Assembly: GCA_029204225.1 (NCBI GenBank) | Contig: CM055093.1 | Location: 2,770,887-2,834,886, forward strand | Origin: Diphasiastrum complanatum | Lineage: Eukaryota; Streptophyta; Lycopodiopsida; Lycopodiales; Lycopodiaceae | Reading direction: 5' to 3' | DNA: 64,000 nt | Shown: piece by piece, positions 1 through 15,503 of the stretch | Layout: each line of letters opens with the position of its first letter | Position numbering within the stretch: the first letter of the stretch is position 1 | The notes under the pieces: model-generated | What the model was told of the DNA's origin: nothing | What the model saw: only the letters and a program-made list of their open reading frames with translations | Database searches by the model: none | Program-made: the position numbers and the translations under genes

Positions 1-6
1 ACTACT

Positions 7-641
7 TTGATTTTGGATATAGACCAGTGCGATCGTCCTCCCATTGATCTCTCCATTGGATATCGACCAATGGAGGTTCGTGAGCCCAATGAAACACATG
101 TACAAAACTTAAAAATTAAACTTAAAGATTATATGCAAGCAAAAGTAACCCCTTTTGTTGTTTTGGTAGACCCTACTGAGTGTAGATCTATTGTCGATTT
201 TGATTTTTCTTTTTAGATAATTATCATTTTTTTGTTTTGGGAGGCATTCATAGTTTATAAGCTAGAAAGCAATTGTCCCAGGAGTATCCCCATGTTGTCT
301 CTTTCTGAACTGTTAGTGCCATTGCGTTTGCTGGTTGGACAGTGGAAGAAGCTAAACTTCTTGCTTGGGACCATAACATTGACCAAGACTACAGGATAAA
401 GATGACGGTCATACAAAGGATAAAATTTTTTCACAAAGAATTTGTTAGAGTTTCCAAAGCTAGAGATTTTAACCAGTTGGAACTGAAGACACTTTGTGCC
501 CAAAAAACAGACCTGCCATTTGATTCTAAGAATCCAATGCAAAACTTGATTAAATATGATAACTTTTATCAACTGGCATTTCGTAGTGGCCAGGTAATTG
601 TTTTGCTAGTCATCTCAAGGTTCAAATGTGCCAAGGATTGA
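7..641 (+). pseudogene. ParB-like domain protein, broken fragment
   Basis: Two reading frames, 7-216 and about 240-641, seem to be one former coding sequence. The first has a conserved-looking N-terminal stretch (RPMEVREP, then PFVVLVDP). After a one-base frame slip near 213 the text reads VLGGIHSL followed by ARKQLSQEYP, interrupted by one stop (TAA at about 259). The order of a PFVVLVDP-type strand and then a GG-x-H motif resembles ParB/Srx-like nuclease folds, which also occur in scattered eukaryotic proteins of unknown role. The second half (EEAKLLAWDHNID and onward) is charged and helical. No start codon is visible because the window begins here. The assignment to the fold is inference from motif order; it could be another DNA-associated or transposon-borne domain. 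Confidence 0.4.
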
Positions 642-690
642 GGAGGAGAATCCTTCTCAAGGTTCAAGTGTGCCAAGGATTGAGGAGCCA
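613..690 (+). repeat. 42-bp tandem duplication
   Basis: Two copies of a 42-bp unit begin at 613 and 655 (second copy partial). Each encodes the peptide VPRIEE in the frame of the downstream ORF. The copies differ at only one or two bases, so the duplication is recent. Confidence 0.85.
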
Positions 691-716
691 AGAAAACTTT
701 GTACTAAACTTGTAGA

Positions 717-759
717 GTGCCGAGGGACCGGCACTACTTGCCGAGGGACCGGCACTACT
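717..759. repeat. Two tandem 21-bp palindromic units
   Basis: An identical 21-bp unit occupies 718-738 and 739-759. Each copy holds a short inverted repeat (arms GTGCC/GGCAC around a GAGGGACC loop), so two adjacent small hairpins could form in DNA or RNA. Confidence 0.8.
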
Positions 760-769
760 TCAGGTCGTG

Positions 770-1830
770 GGTCCTGTTGGAGGTATTCCCAACATATTGT
801 AAATAAATAATATCGGCTAATAAAATATGTTGTGAGGGCTTGGCATCCTGCGCATATAAGCCCATGACCCAATAAGCATGCAAGTTGAATTGTAATAAGA
901 ATAATAGACTTGGGCCCCTTTGTAATTAAAATAAAACTTGAGGCCCAAAGTCATTTTAAACTTAGTTTACTTTTTAGAGTTGGGTCCAACTTTGGACTCA
1001 CATGAATCTTGTGAGTACTAATGTACTTTTTATGAATCCTTGAATCAAGTTGGATCCAAGATGAATGGTTAGGATCATTGTGAATATTAGCCAAGGATTT
1101 GGGGCAAGGGCCTTTTCCATTTTATAAAAAGACATCTCATGTACTCTATTTTTCATGCTTAATGAGAAGGAGAAAACTCCACCAAATTGGAGAGCCAAGC
1201 ATCCTCATTTGCTAAGCACTCATGCTAATGCTTTTGTTGTGTATTTCTAATTGTTTTCATTTCCATGTTGTTGTTTTAATAGTTATGGTTTCTCCATTAG
1301 CATGCATCTTGAGCTTTTGAACTAACCTTCCTCTCCACTCTATATCTCTCTTTCTCTCCTCTCCTCTCTATCTCTTCTATCATTATTCTTCTCTTTCACA
1401 CAAAATCATGATAAATGCTAGTGTAGTGGAGTAGAGTTAACGGTGGGTAGTGTTAGTGGTGAGTAGAGTTAAGGGAGAAAGTAGAGAACTAACTAAAAGT
1501 AGCATCTATCCATAGTTAGGCACCTATCCAGTGTTCTAACCCTTGTTGATAGGCGGGAGGGCTATACTACGCAAGATCTTCGACCCTACAGACCCTGGCC
1601 TCTGAATCCTATTGGCCCACTTCTACCTCCCTAATTATTCAAATTTAAAAAAGAGTGGGAACCATCCAAAATTGGTGGGAAACCCAACTTTATTCACTAA
1701 CTTGAGATTTAGGCCCTGCGACATTAAAAGTCCTGCAAAAAGGCCTAAAGTCCTTTTATTGACTTTCTAGTTATCAAATAATTGTGTGATCATCGGGTTG
1801 GACTTACACACACAGGGTGCCAAATCCCTC
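770..1830. other. Unassigned, possibly LTR-derived
   Basis: No coding signal is visible. Near 775 there is a short inverted-repeat start (TGTTGGAGG and then CCCAACA) of the kind found at LTR ends, and a TATAAAAAG box lies near 1122. This could be a solo LTR or LTR remnant, but no second copy or matching end was found in the window. Confidence 0.25.
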
Positions 1831-2229
1831 TCACTTATTACTAGGGTTAGGGTTGCCTCGGGATCCGCAAACCCTCCAACCGAGAACAGTGTCCACTTGG
1901 GATGCTTCACTATTTCTTACATCAATTTTGCATGTCAAGAAGTAACTAGTACATGAAAAATCAAATAGAATGTAAATGAAATGATTCCACCATGCTTCCA
2001 ACTCTGAACTCTTTGGAAAAATACAGCAAACAACCAATAAATGTGAGTGGTCAACATTTTCTTGCATGTCTCCTCCTTCTTTGTCCTTTGTTGCCATGTA
2101 TCCACCATAACACTCGACAAATGAGCCTCCATTTCCATCTTGCCATAGGATGCCATCAAGCGTTGATGACTTGGCCATGAATGAGTGACATAATGAACCT
2201 CCAATAGTTTCATTTCCATCAGCAAAACC

Positions 2230-2530
2230 AACCAAGAATGCTAGTACAAATCCAACATCAAAACAATGCTCACCAATGTAGCTAGTTTTACCATATCTTG
2301 ACAATGAAGTGAAGTACTCTTTGTGAAAGGTCATGTGTGAACTTGCTCCACTATCAATCCACCAAGGATCTAGATCTCCATCATTAGCAAGCATACATGA
2401 AGACATCACAAAAGCATCATCATTTGCATCTTGAACATCCAAACCATCCTCATCAAGAGTAAGATTACCTTGCTTGTCTCATTGATCTCTCTTCTTCTTG
2501 TAGCACTCATCATTGTCCATAAGATAAACT
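2230..2530 (-). pseudogene. copia protease remnant
   Basis: The minus strand encodes a short stretch closely matching the protease region of the intact element at 23.8-30.2 kb: DPWWIDSGASSHMT with the DSG catalytic triad, then HKEYFTSL. Just upstream, in another frame, a copy of the post-zinc-knuckle linker (KKKR and GNLT) is still readable. The frame then runs into unrelated sequence towards 1831, so only about 300 bp is element-derived. Confidence 0.75.

Positions 2531-4884
<2,354 letters not shown>

Positions 4885-4925
<41 letters not shown>
4885..4925. repeat. (GA)n microsatellite
   Basis: About 20 uninterrupted GA dinucleotides, ending at a GCGCGC hexamer. Confidence 0.97.
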
Positions 4926-4929
<4 letters not shown>

Positions 4930-5084
4930 CCAAAGTTTTAGATGAATTAGGTATCGTTTATCTGGAGGTGGGCTACAGTGTGTAGCAGGTTGAGCCGCGG
5001 GAGCTATAGCCCACCGTCAAATTAAAGATACCTAACATAGTAGGAGAGAGACGGTTAAGATCGTAATATACTTGCAGCCTGCAT

Positions 5085-5204
5085 TATGGAACATAATAAA
5101 CTTTATCTCAACGAATGACACATATATAATATGGAACATAATAAACCTTATCTCAACCAATGACACAAGTATAGTAAATATTCTCTCAACCAATGACATA
5201 ATGG
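5085..5204. repeat. 45-bp repeats upstream of EF-1alpha copy 1
   Basis: Two copies of a 45-bp unit start at 5085 and 5130, and a shorter third echo lies near 5181-5204. Each contains TATCTCAAC followed by AATGACA. The array ends about 50 bp before the region shared with EF-1alpha copy 2 and is absent upstream of that copy. Confidence 0.8.
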
Positions 5205-5254
5205 CACATGTTAGATATCAGTGTGAGGCCTGGTACACTAAATTGTAATATATT

Positions 5255-5492
5255 CCCTTATTTGGTGAGTCCAGCTGTATGTCCACCAGGTAACTTCTCG
5301 CCGTCGGATCGTGATCGGTCGTGATCGGACGGTTGGGTCTGGAGCTCCTAGGGTTTCTCAAATACCTTTCTCTCATCCACTCTTCTCCTCTTTCGCTGCT
5401 TGCCTTTCCCTTCGGCGCCATCGCAGCGCATCTCGTCTTCCTGCTCCAGCACGGCGATCTTTATTGTGTGAGGTGCGGTTCGATCATCACAG
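5255..5492 (+). promoter_or_regulatory. EF-1alpha copy 1 core promoter and 5'UTR exon
   Basis: This block is conserved with the mirror-image block of copy 2 (37919-38146), from a TTATTTGG motif through a CGATCGT-rich stretch into a pyrimidine-rich leader ending at the splice donor AG|GTATGTG (5492/5493). TAGGGTTT at 5349-5356 is the reverse complement of the telo-box core AAACCCTA, known from plant EF-1alpha and ribosomal-protein promoters. No convincing TATA box is shared by the two copies. The transcription start cannot be placed from sequence alone. Confidence 0.65.
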
Positions 5493-7335
<1,843 letters not shown>

Positions 7336-7940
7336 TTTTAATCGATTTTGTAAGAGTTTTTTTTGAGATTGTTCCTTCTTGTTTCAGTTTAGGCATGTCT
7401 AGATAGGTTGGACATTTGAAGATTGGATCCCCCGATAGATTAATATTGATTGGATTCAGTTGTCATCACAAAGAGGCACCATTTATTTTACTGAGCGAGT
7501 CATTAATTCTTGTTTGATATATTAATCATGACTTTGTCAAAAAAAGCAAATCATTGCTGTATGTTAATTCTCCAAGAGGATTGTGACATCAAGAGACTAT
7601 GCAGCGCAAAGAATAAACTTAGCAGGTTCTTAAGCAGAATTTCTGTTAGGTGAGGTTGAAATATCTCCAATAGGGATTTAGGCTATATTTCCCCACATAG
7701 GTGGGGCATGAAGTCCACCAGGCCGACACGCCTACCCCCAAACTCCCATGAGCAGCCTATCTTCTAAGGATTGGTTGAGCGCCTGCTGATTGCCCGTGTT
7801 ATACATATTTGGAGAGTGGCAGGCCTGTTCCCTCATATCCTAAGCATATCCCTCAGGTCCCTCTTCTACTTTTCCATGCTATTTTTTGGGAGGAGCGTAT
7901 TCCTCATATGGACTGAGTTGCAGGCATGGCCTCACCATCA
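7336..7940 (+). other. EF-1alpha copy 1 3' flank shared with copy 2
   Basis: Sequence similarity to the copy 2 flank (35215-35795, reverse strand) continues for about 600 bp past the stop codon, through blocks such as GAGGCACCATTTATTTT and a C-rich TACCCCC stretch followed by GAGCAGCCTAT. An AATAAA lies at 7612-7617 but is not conserved in copy 2, so the poly(A) site is uncertain. Confidence 0.7.
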
Positions 7941-9179
7941 TCCAACACTCTGAGTGCTTAAATATGTCATTGTACTTCATGATTATGTAGGAATGATTCT
8001 GCGTCTTGGATGAGGGTGGAGGCCTTGCCTCCACCCTCAGTCTAGTGGAGGAATAAGCTCTTCCCATTTTTGCCTGTGGCAGTAGTGCTGCCCTTCTGCG
8101 GATCTCCCAGCATTCCACATCTCTCTCTGAGGCCCTTCTACGGATCTCCCTGCATTCCACATGTCTCTCTGTGACTTTCATTTCCTCTCATCTCTGCTGT
8201 GTATCTCCCTCCAAGCCTCGCTCTCTTGTTTCTGTATTGTGCTCATTTAATATCTTCTAGAGCTCTTTTTATTTCTTTGCAAGTTAGCCTGGCCGTCGTT
8301 GCATGGTCATTTGGAATAAAGCACGAATATTGTTAGACCTAGTCCGTTCACCATCTTTTTTGTGATTTTCCTCCCAATTAGTTCTTCAAGGACAAATAGT
8401 TAATTTGTGGATATTACAACATGTTAGCTGGAAAGGAACAGAGTTATGCAAAACTGATTTTCAGGTCATCTGCAAAAGTATAAGTCTCTTGTAGGTTTGC
8501 CAAATGTTCAAGTTGGTTAAGCAAAAGTCTGAACATTACGAACTAATATGCATGCAGTCAAATGATAAATCAGCTACCTTCATAGGCTGGTCAAGTAATT
8601 GCTCTTATTAGCCAACAATTGTCGCAGACTGCTATTTGCTAAAAACAACTGAAACTAGTCCGATAAAATTGACTAAATGGGTTACGATTTACATTTTTTC
8701 CATGTTGCAGCTGCTGACCTTAGACAAAACTCATCATTGGTGTCAGCTTTGCTTGTGGACAAAGCAAAATTTAACATGCTCATGATTCAATCAGTTCAAT
8801 TATTGTTAGAGTGGCATAAACTATATGGTTAAAAATTACCTTCAGACTTCACAAATCTACTGATCTATAATTACAGCTCATTTATACTTGAAAGGTCAGG
8901 ACAGATGAAAAACAAGTGCGTCACTTGCAAGCACTTCTAGAAAGACAACCAGCAGGTCTGCATGCTTTGAATGACCAGGCCATTGCAAACTTTTATGCAC
9001 CAAGTTCTCTTGAATCTTAAACAATACACAAGAACATCAGAACATGACTTGTATTGATGCTGAGACTTTGCATATAGTGCATTTGATATGGCAAACTGAG
9101 ACTGTATATAGCTTTTTGTTCAGATCCTTTACTCAACAAATTGATGCGGACTCTCATTTTTCCCTTAGAAGCATTGAAG
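7941..9179. other. No recognisable gene
   Basis: AT-rich sequence without coherent frames apart from the short tandem duplication near 8.1 kb. Confidence 0.4.
8095..8175. repeat. Imperfect 47-bp tandem duplication
   Basis: Two adjacent copies share CGGATCTCCC, then GCATTCCACAT, then CTCTCTCTG. The surrounding 7.94-9.18 kb contains no recognisable gene. Confidence 0.7.
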
Positions 9180-9800
9180 AACTTAATTCTTGAGAGAAAG
9201 CAATCTTGAGGTGTTCTTGGACTCGGAGATCTTTTGAAGAGTCTCCCGAGCCTCTTGGGCCAAGGTACATGCTCCTATTTCCTTTAGCAAATCATTTGCA
9301 ACATTCATCTTAATATAATGCAGTGCAATCTTGCATCTCTTCTTGTATTTAGTTCTCTTCTTGTGGATGGATTGGCTCATCTTCCTCTCCATTGACTATA
9401 TCCCTCAACTCTTGCAAAGCAAGGATGGATTCCATTTTTAACTTACAAATTAAATAATTCAAAGAGTTCAAATCTATCACTGGAATCCAAAAGATAAGCA
9501 CTCATGGATGCCATTTTCTACAATAAGGAGATAGATTCAATAAAACAAGATAGATTGAACAGGATTTGATCAAAACCAGCTAACTCACTTTCTTAGGGAC
9601 TTGACAAGAATCAGACTTTGATTTCTCAACATCATCTATTGAGCTTGATCAATCTTCTAGATCCAAACTTAGCTCAAATTACTCATAAATTTGATCAAAA
9701 CTGATCTCGTCCTTGATCCAAACGTTAGAAGGATGAATCGATCTATTGAACCAAATTCACTTTAGAGCACACAAATGCCTCACAAATAAAGCTCTATGAA
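9180..9800 (-). pseudogene. copia gag and leader remnant
   Basis: The minus strand encodes a gag stretch (ALHYIKMNVANDLLKEIG, then ESKNTSRLLSL) that lines up with residues 64-107 of the intact copia polyprotein at 24.5-28.4 kb, with many substitutions. Further right, 9530-9800 resembles that element's leader in style, with repeated CTTGATCAA-like and GATCAAAAC motifs. No LTR or intact frame remains. Confidence 0.7.
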
Positions 9801-9950
9801 TTTAGGTATTGCTTTGACATAACGATCTCAAATCTATTAGAATCCGAACCTATTAGGAATGCAACTTTGACTAGTTTTGCATTTCAAAATAAACAAGAAT
9901 GATGTGATATTGTACCACAAAAGCCTTGCCATGTCATAATAGCATGAATC

Positions 9951-11529
9951 CTAAAATTTTAAGATTTGTTGAAATTGTTTTTTATGTTGTAATAAACTAT
10001 TTTGTAGTTTCAAAATTTGGATAGTAGTTTGTTGTAAGTTTTTAACAGACATTTGAATACATTTGAATGTTAGATGAGATCTATAATATTTGTTATTTAT
10101 TTTAAAAGTCAATTTACTATAAATTTTGTACAAAGTTGTTTTTTAGAGAAAGATGTTGATTTCATTTTTGTACTTGTTGCATTTTTAAAACAATGGCCCA
10201 AAGTTTGAATCAATTAAAATCCTAATCAAAAAGAATAAATTTGTTATATGACTTTGTATGATAATTTTAGTCTTGTTGAAAAAATATTTTGAGCATTTTG
10301 GCCCATGAGTTGTTGAAGAGCCTAAATAAATTATTTTGTGTAATTAGTGTGTATAGTGATTTTGAAATATGTGAATCAAGTGCTTGTTGCTCATCAACAT
10401 CTTTCTTTTGTGGCCATAAAACAATGTTGGAAAGTTTAGTTTTATGCTACAATTATTTTGATACAATCTTATTAGATTCTGACCCTCACATGGAGCGATT
10501 GCTTTGTAACAATTTTCATAATCCACCACTTGTTGGGCAGTTGTGAAATTGTGGATCACAATGTCTGTTTCCAAATCTTCATCATCGACTTCATTTCTGT
10601 CATCTTCAGAAGTGTTTGTTTGTACAGTTTCACCTTCTTTTGTATCATGTTCATGTACTCGTGAAAATGTGTTATCCAGTCATTATTGATTTTTACATTA
10701 CATTCCTTGTATAATGGTGTATCACATAATTGTTGTAAAGCTTGCATCAATATGATTGGTCTTACCATTCCACTCATATATGCAGACTTGTATTGCATTT
10801 TGCGTCGTAATACAACAACTACAGAGGCACTTTTGTCCATGAATCTTGGTAGCACATTTTGCACTTGATCTAGATTTGTAGCGACATTGATAATACTTCC
10901 GATAATGCCCAATTGTCCTTCAAATGAGAGATCTCTTATTTGTGAAAATGCAATCCGTGGTGATACCAAGCGCTATTCTAAGTCATTGAGTTCATTTACT
11001 TTGCTCAATGGCTTGTTGGTGGAATACTTCATTGGTGATGCATATTCAGACAACATTTCTTTTGATATTGTAGCTTTGCAAGACTTGCATATTTTTTGTA
11101 AATGAATGTCAGTTAATTGTTTTTCGTCAAATAATCTTAATTTTTGTAAGTAATTAATTGCTCTCTCTGTCAGAGTAAGACTTGGAAATTGAAAAATAAT
11201 CTATCACAGCAAATGCATCTTGTTTTAGGAGAATCGTTGATTCTTTTCTTGTACTTTGCAATTTTTTTGGAATTTCTTCCATATTTTTGTATGAATTCTT
11301 CAACAAATATTTCTTGCTCACTAAAATTGCTCAATGCATTCATTATTGTGTTTTTCATTTCGTTTAATAGTCGATGATATTCATTTGTTTTTATGTACTT
11401 TTTGAAGTAATAAATGATGTTGTTGTTTGATAGTTGTGAGTTTTGATGGACTTGCTTAAATTTGTTAACAATCAACATTTGTAACAAGTAGTGAAATTGA
11501 TTTATTAGCGAGTGTAGATTTTGTTTCAT
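9951..11529 (-). pseudogene. Helitron replication protein, N-terminal region, decayed
   Basis: Three minus-strand frames read in order as the N-terminal part of a Helitron Rep/helicase polyprotein. 11529-11170 holds the CxxC finger CICCDRLFF. Further down, LNDLEQRLVSPRIAFSQIRDL leads into 10969-10556 with MQYKSAYMSGMVRP and ALQQLCDTPLYKE. 10574-10344 holds APCEGQNLIRLY and then LNFPTLFYGHKRK. These are the hallmarks of the region preceding the Rep endonuclease domain (DUF6570-type). The frames are separated by frameshifts and stops. Weaker similarity continues to about 9951. No Rep HUH motif or helicase motif is left in the window and no Helitron ends were found. Confidence 0.75.
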
Positions 11530-11929
11530 TGTTTCTGTTCATTTGTATCGCTTTCATTTTTTGTTATTTGACGAGATACACGGTTCTATGGTTCTTGATT
11601 CTTTCCAAGATATACTTTTACTTTGTTGTCAATATTTGTTTGTATAATGATGATTTTCATTGTTTCAATTGGATTGATGCATGTTACAATTTTTCGAATT
11701 GTTGTTGCCTGAATCAGTGTCACAATGATATACTACTAACTTATAATTCATGCATTTGCAAAACCAAAACAAACAAAAGCTATCACATTGTATTGGCGAT
11801 TGATTGTCGTTATTGGTAAGAAGTTTTACGTATATTTCAAATGATGTGATTTGTTCATACTGGATTTTAAAAATTGGATCGTTTTTGTACTGTTCTTTTC
11901 AAATTGTAGCATTCCAATCATTTTCTCTT

Positions 11930-12110
11930 AAACTTGGCAAAAAGCGTTGCACAACATTTGCTCGAATGTTGTTCTCGAGATAATATGATGATTTAATAGA
12001 AATGAAAAGACGTTGAAAATGTCATGATTGACTTCATAAATAAATAGAAATTTAGGATCTATATAGTGTCTTGGTCCATAGCCATTTGCGCAAATATTGT
12101 TGGTCATTGT
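11930..12110 (-). other. Possible coding remnant upstream of the Helitron fragment
   Basis: A minus-strand frame starts MTNNICANGYGPRHY and runs about 60 residues to HHIISRTTFEQM. It has the composition of real protein but no family I recognise. It lies about 0.4 kb upstream of the Helitron protein remnant and in the same direction, so it may belong to the same element. Confidence 0.25.
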
Positions 12111-12119
12111 GGTTGTAAA

Positions 12120-13480
12120 AGATAAATACTATGCTTCTCAAGCTAAGAAGAAAATAACAAAAACTTGACAATGGAATCGACTATAATAACGATAATCTTG
12201 TTTAATTCCATATTTGCTTTGATCTACTAGCACTAATTGGCATCGTCTATTTTACTTTCTACAATGTTCACAATCAGTATTCACAATATTCACGATCATT
12301 ATTCACAATATTCACGATGAAATACAAAATCTCAAATTTTCAGAATCTTAGTTTCTCAGTTTCTCAATATTCGCAATTTCAACGATCACAAACCATCAAT
12401 AAAGTAATCTTTAGCATGCATCTCTGAAAAATCGATTATTTCTTCATCCAAAATGGAAGACATTGTCTATATGTCCTGCAAAGCAAAACACAATCGCAAA
12501 ATTATAATTTGATAGAGATCAGTTCTTATTGGTGAAAACTTATTGATAAATTATTGATGAATTATATTTGTGACAAAAGGTGTAGTAACTACAATTTCAT
12601 AGCTCAAGTAAACAAAACACAATATTTGAGCTTTGACCATATTTGATACTATTTAAAACAACCACATAATATGCTTTAACTTTCACTTTGTTACAAACTC
12701 CAAGAACGACTACTAGCAAATTGGAGGTAGCTAAGTTTGTAAGTACACAAGCCACGATAAAATACGTTGTTTATGCTAGGCCCAAGGAAACACAACCGAA
12801 AACTACTGAGACAAAGCTCCTCCTATAAGCTAGAACTTAATGCAAAATCCAGGTGAGACATGTGTCCCTAGCTTTGCTCACTACTTTTGAATGCTCAATT
12901 TGCTTCCGCCTTTAGATCCTTTTTGATCCATACAGTGATCATCCTTGCGCTTTCAGCTTCTAGTTTTGTTCTCCGCAAAACGTTTCCAAATGGCTTCTTT
13001 GCAAACACAGCATCAGTTTACTGCCATACGTCCTGGTTTGATTTTTACTGTCGCGTCATGAGTTTGGGATACCAATATTAGTCGTGGAGAAACAAAGTCA
13101 ACGTTCATCAACTTGCAGGTACCTAAAAAGCTTGTCTAAAGCAAAACAAGCCTCTGATTCTAAGACTCCCATGCAAGTCCGGCTTCAATCCTATTGAGAC
13201 AGCTGCTGATAATGAACCATCAATGATCGATGAATCTGCAAATCCATTTGCAACCCCTTTAAAAATATGCATCATGCAACCGACCAAATTTGGTTTCCAA
13301 ATGCATGCTATAATTTTCTACGGGTTGGGATAAAGATCAGTATTTGTGGCTTATAATATGATGAACGGAACTGATGCCTTCCAGCAACAAACGATCCTTC
13401 AACACCCAGACTACCTACCACAAGTAAAAGTACTTCAGTCCTGGTGATTCCTATATGCACGTCTACTCTACGATCCATTG
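12120..13480. other. No recognisable gene
   Basis: AT-rich sequence with a small cluster of TTCACAATATTCAC-type direct repeats near 12270-12320. No supported coding region is seen before the TATA box at about 13490. Confidence 0.4.
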
Positions 13481-13488
13481 CACTCACA

Positions 13489-13501
13489 CAACTATATATA
13501 A
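13489..13501 (+). promoter_or_regulatory. TATA-like box for membrane-protein gene copy A
   Basis: ACTATATATAAG lies about 20-30 bp before the ATG at 13520. The preceding CACTCACACAAC is conserved ahead of copy C (20071-20087), where the box itself has decayed to CGATACAAGAT. Confidence 0.45.
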
Positions 13502-13519
13502 GATTCATAGGAAAGCAGT

Positions 13520-13918
13520 ATGGAGATGGATAGACAAATTGGATTAGCATGTCGAGCAAGGAAACTATTGATTGTAGCTTTAGTATCTACTATTTGTTTG
13601 ATGTTTACTTCAACATTTGTTGTTCTAAACCAGTTTATTGTTCATGGCAATATTTATTACTCGTATCTTACTAAGCATGACAAAAGCATGCAATTGCAAG
13701 CAACCAATGATCGATTTAGGTTTGGTCATAGAGCCTCCTCAATCGTAAATTTCAAAGAACAATTCGTATTCCTTACATCATTCAGACCTACAAATCTGGT
13801 CTCAAAGCATAAAGGCCTACTAATTACAGCAGAAGCGTCTAGAAAAAGAAATCTAAAAAAAAAAAAAATTGCTATTAATCGACTCCATCATCGAGTGATG
13901 GCTACCCTCGCCACTTGA
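13520..13918 (+). CDS. Unrecognised small membrane-anchored protein, copy A
   Basis: A 132-codon frame from ATG to TGA. Residues 1-15 are polar and basic (CRARK just before the membrane segment), and residues 16-40 form one strong hydrophobic helix. The remainder is hydrophilic with an NxN(F)-poor, basic tail. This is the profile of a type II signal-anchored or uncleaved-signal secretory protein. Two related copies lie at 19.8-20.5 kb. Conserved blocks are DRQIGLACRARKLLIVAL, YSYLTKHDKSMQ, TSFRP(A/T)NL and PLIT. Copy A and C proteins are roughly three-quarters identical by eye. Immediately before the end an A14 run shifts frame relative to copy C, so the true C-terminus or a splice to a further exon is uncertain. 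It might instead be the first exon of a longer Golgi-type enzyme. Confidence 0.5.
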   Translation: MEMDRQIGLACRARKLLIVALVSTICLMFTSTFVVLNQFIVHGNIYYSYLTKHDKSMQLQATNDRFRFGHRASSIVNFKEQFVFLTSFRPTNLVSKHKGLLITAEASRKRNLKKKKIAINRLHHRVMATLAT

Positions 13919-14403
13919 GTTCAGATCTTGACCATGCAAAGGGAGTTGAGAAGGCTTCATTTTCTTCCATTTTCAAATAAATTTCCAAGTTGTGGAGATC
14001 TTCAATGGCAAGATGGCAATGGGGACTCATGCATTGTGTATTAATGCAATATGGTGAAACTAAGAAAGTATCCACGTACTATGAATCATTTCACATGTGT
14101 TTGTTATAGTTCTCTAGAGATATCAGAGGAAGAATCATGGTGGAATTCACATATTAATTTTGTGTTTGATGCTTTATCTATTTCATCATGTAAAAGTGGC
14201 CTAGATGGTGATGGAACATTCAATTTTGACATCATTCACTATAACAATTATGTTACACTTTATTTTGTCTCTTATATGACTTTAGAGAGGAGAAATATCC
14301 TTAAGAGAGAGACAATACTTGTGAGAGAGAGAAAGTACCAACTTTTTATTTAAGAAGGGGTTAGAATTGTAAACTAACCACTATAGTTGCTTCCCAAGGT
14401 TTC
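13919..14403 (+). other. Flank between gene copy A and the copia LTR
   Basis: A 100-codon frame starts at 14051 and runs to 14353. It has no relatives in the window and no recognised motif, so it is not called as a gene. The copia LTR begins at about 14404. Confidence 0.3.
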
Positions 14404-15391
14404 TGAAGAAACGAAACCTTTCTGTTTCCAAAGCTTTTCTAGCTTTCAGCCCTCAGTTTGACGAAAAGACACGAAGCGAAAATGTTCGCGAACATCCTGA
14501 AAAAAAGACACGAACATGAAATGTTCGCGAAAGAAAAGTGTTCATGATACAACAGGAAAAAGTCAGACGACGCGGAAGTCGAAACGACACGAAGAATCTT
14601 CGCGACACTTTTTGACCTTCACATTCCAAAGGATTAGGAAGATCATGCAAGTACCATGAAGTACAAAAATCCTAATCTGATATGATGACGTCAGCGGAAG
14701 AGCATTAGGACGTGCCTAACCCACCTCTCTTGTAATCCATGATTAGTTATAGATTGTTTAGTCTATCTAATTAGATATGCTACTCTGAATGTATGCAATT
14801 ACTAGATGTATAAGATACATACAGTAGCAGATAGAAAATATATAGAATAGAAGTCCGCGCTTGTGAGCGAGACAATTTTGTAAGCAGGATCCATAGAGAT
14901 TCAAGAAGTCCGCTAGTAAGCGAGACGCTACTCATGAGAGAACACTATTTTCTCTCACGCCAATGCGCTGTGTGGATCTGTCATACAGCGCTCGAAATCA
15001 AGAGGATCAATAGATGATACTGTAGCTATTACGCACATATCACTCTCAATTTTGTCTGATCTTGAATGAATTATTGTCTGCTATCACTTGTGTATCTCAT
15101 TCACTTGTTTTTTTTTTCAATTTTGCACATTGGTTCAGTTTTGTTGAATGCTATATTAATCTTTAACGTAGATCAGCAGTGTCTGTCTACTTTTTGGAGG
15201 ATTGTAGGAATGATATAGTAGGCAGTGACCAGCAATCATATCTGAAATCCATCCCAATTCATTTTGTTCGCGATTAATTTGATTTTGTTTTAGCAATGTC
15301 AATATCAGAGCTCGTTCAAGTACTAGTTTCGTTTCGTTTCGTTTCAAAGCCTGATTGATATTTGCAATTTTCTTGATCATTTTTTGCATCA
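14404..15391 (+). repeat. 5' LTR of the plus-strand copia element
   Basis: 988 bp from TGAAGAAAC to TTGCATCA, directly before the primer site. It includes two units of a ~39-bp repeat, the first holding the perfect palindrome ATGTTCGCGAACAT (14482-14495). The 3' LTR has three units, several altered. Confidence 0.85.
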
Positions 15392-15392
15392 A

Positions 15393-15405
15393 TGGTATCA
15401 GAGCC
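15393..15405 (+). other. Primer binding site, initiator tRNA-Met
   Basis: TGGTATCAGAGCC one base after the 5' LTR, the standard complement to the 3' end of plant initiator tRNA-Met used by copia elements. Confidence 0.9.
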
Positions 15406-15503
15406 ACCCTGTCATAGTTTGACATAGCCGCAAAGCTATTAGTTTCAAGAGGCTAAGCATTCAAACAAAGAACCATCAACAAGTGAGAACACAATTGACA
15501 ACA

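Noticed and set aside
12887-13081. 64-codon hydrophobic plus-strand frame upstream of membrane-protein copy A
   Set aside because: It does not start with ATG, has no counterpart before copies B or C, and no family match.
14051-14353. 100-codon frame ahead of the copia LTR
   Set aside because: No motif, no paralogue in the window and no promoter; chance cannot be excluded.
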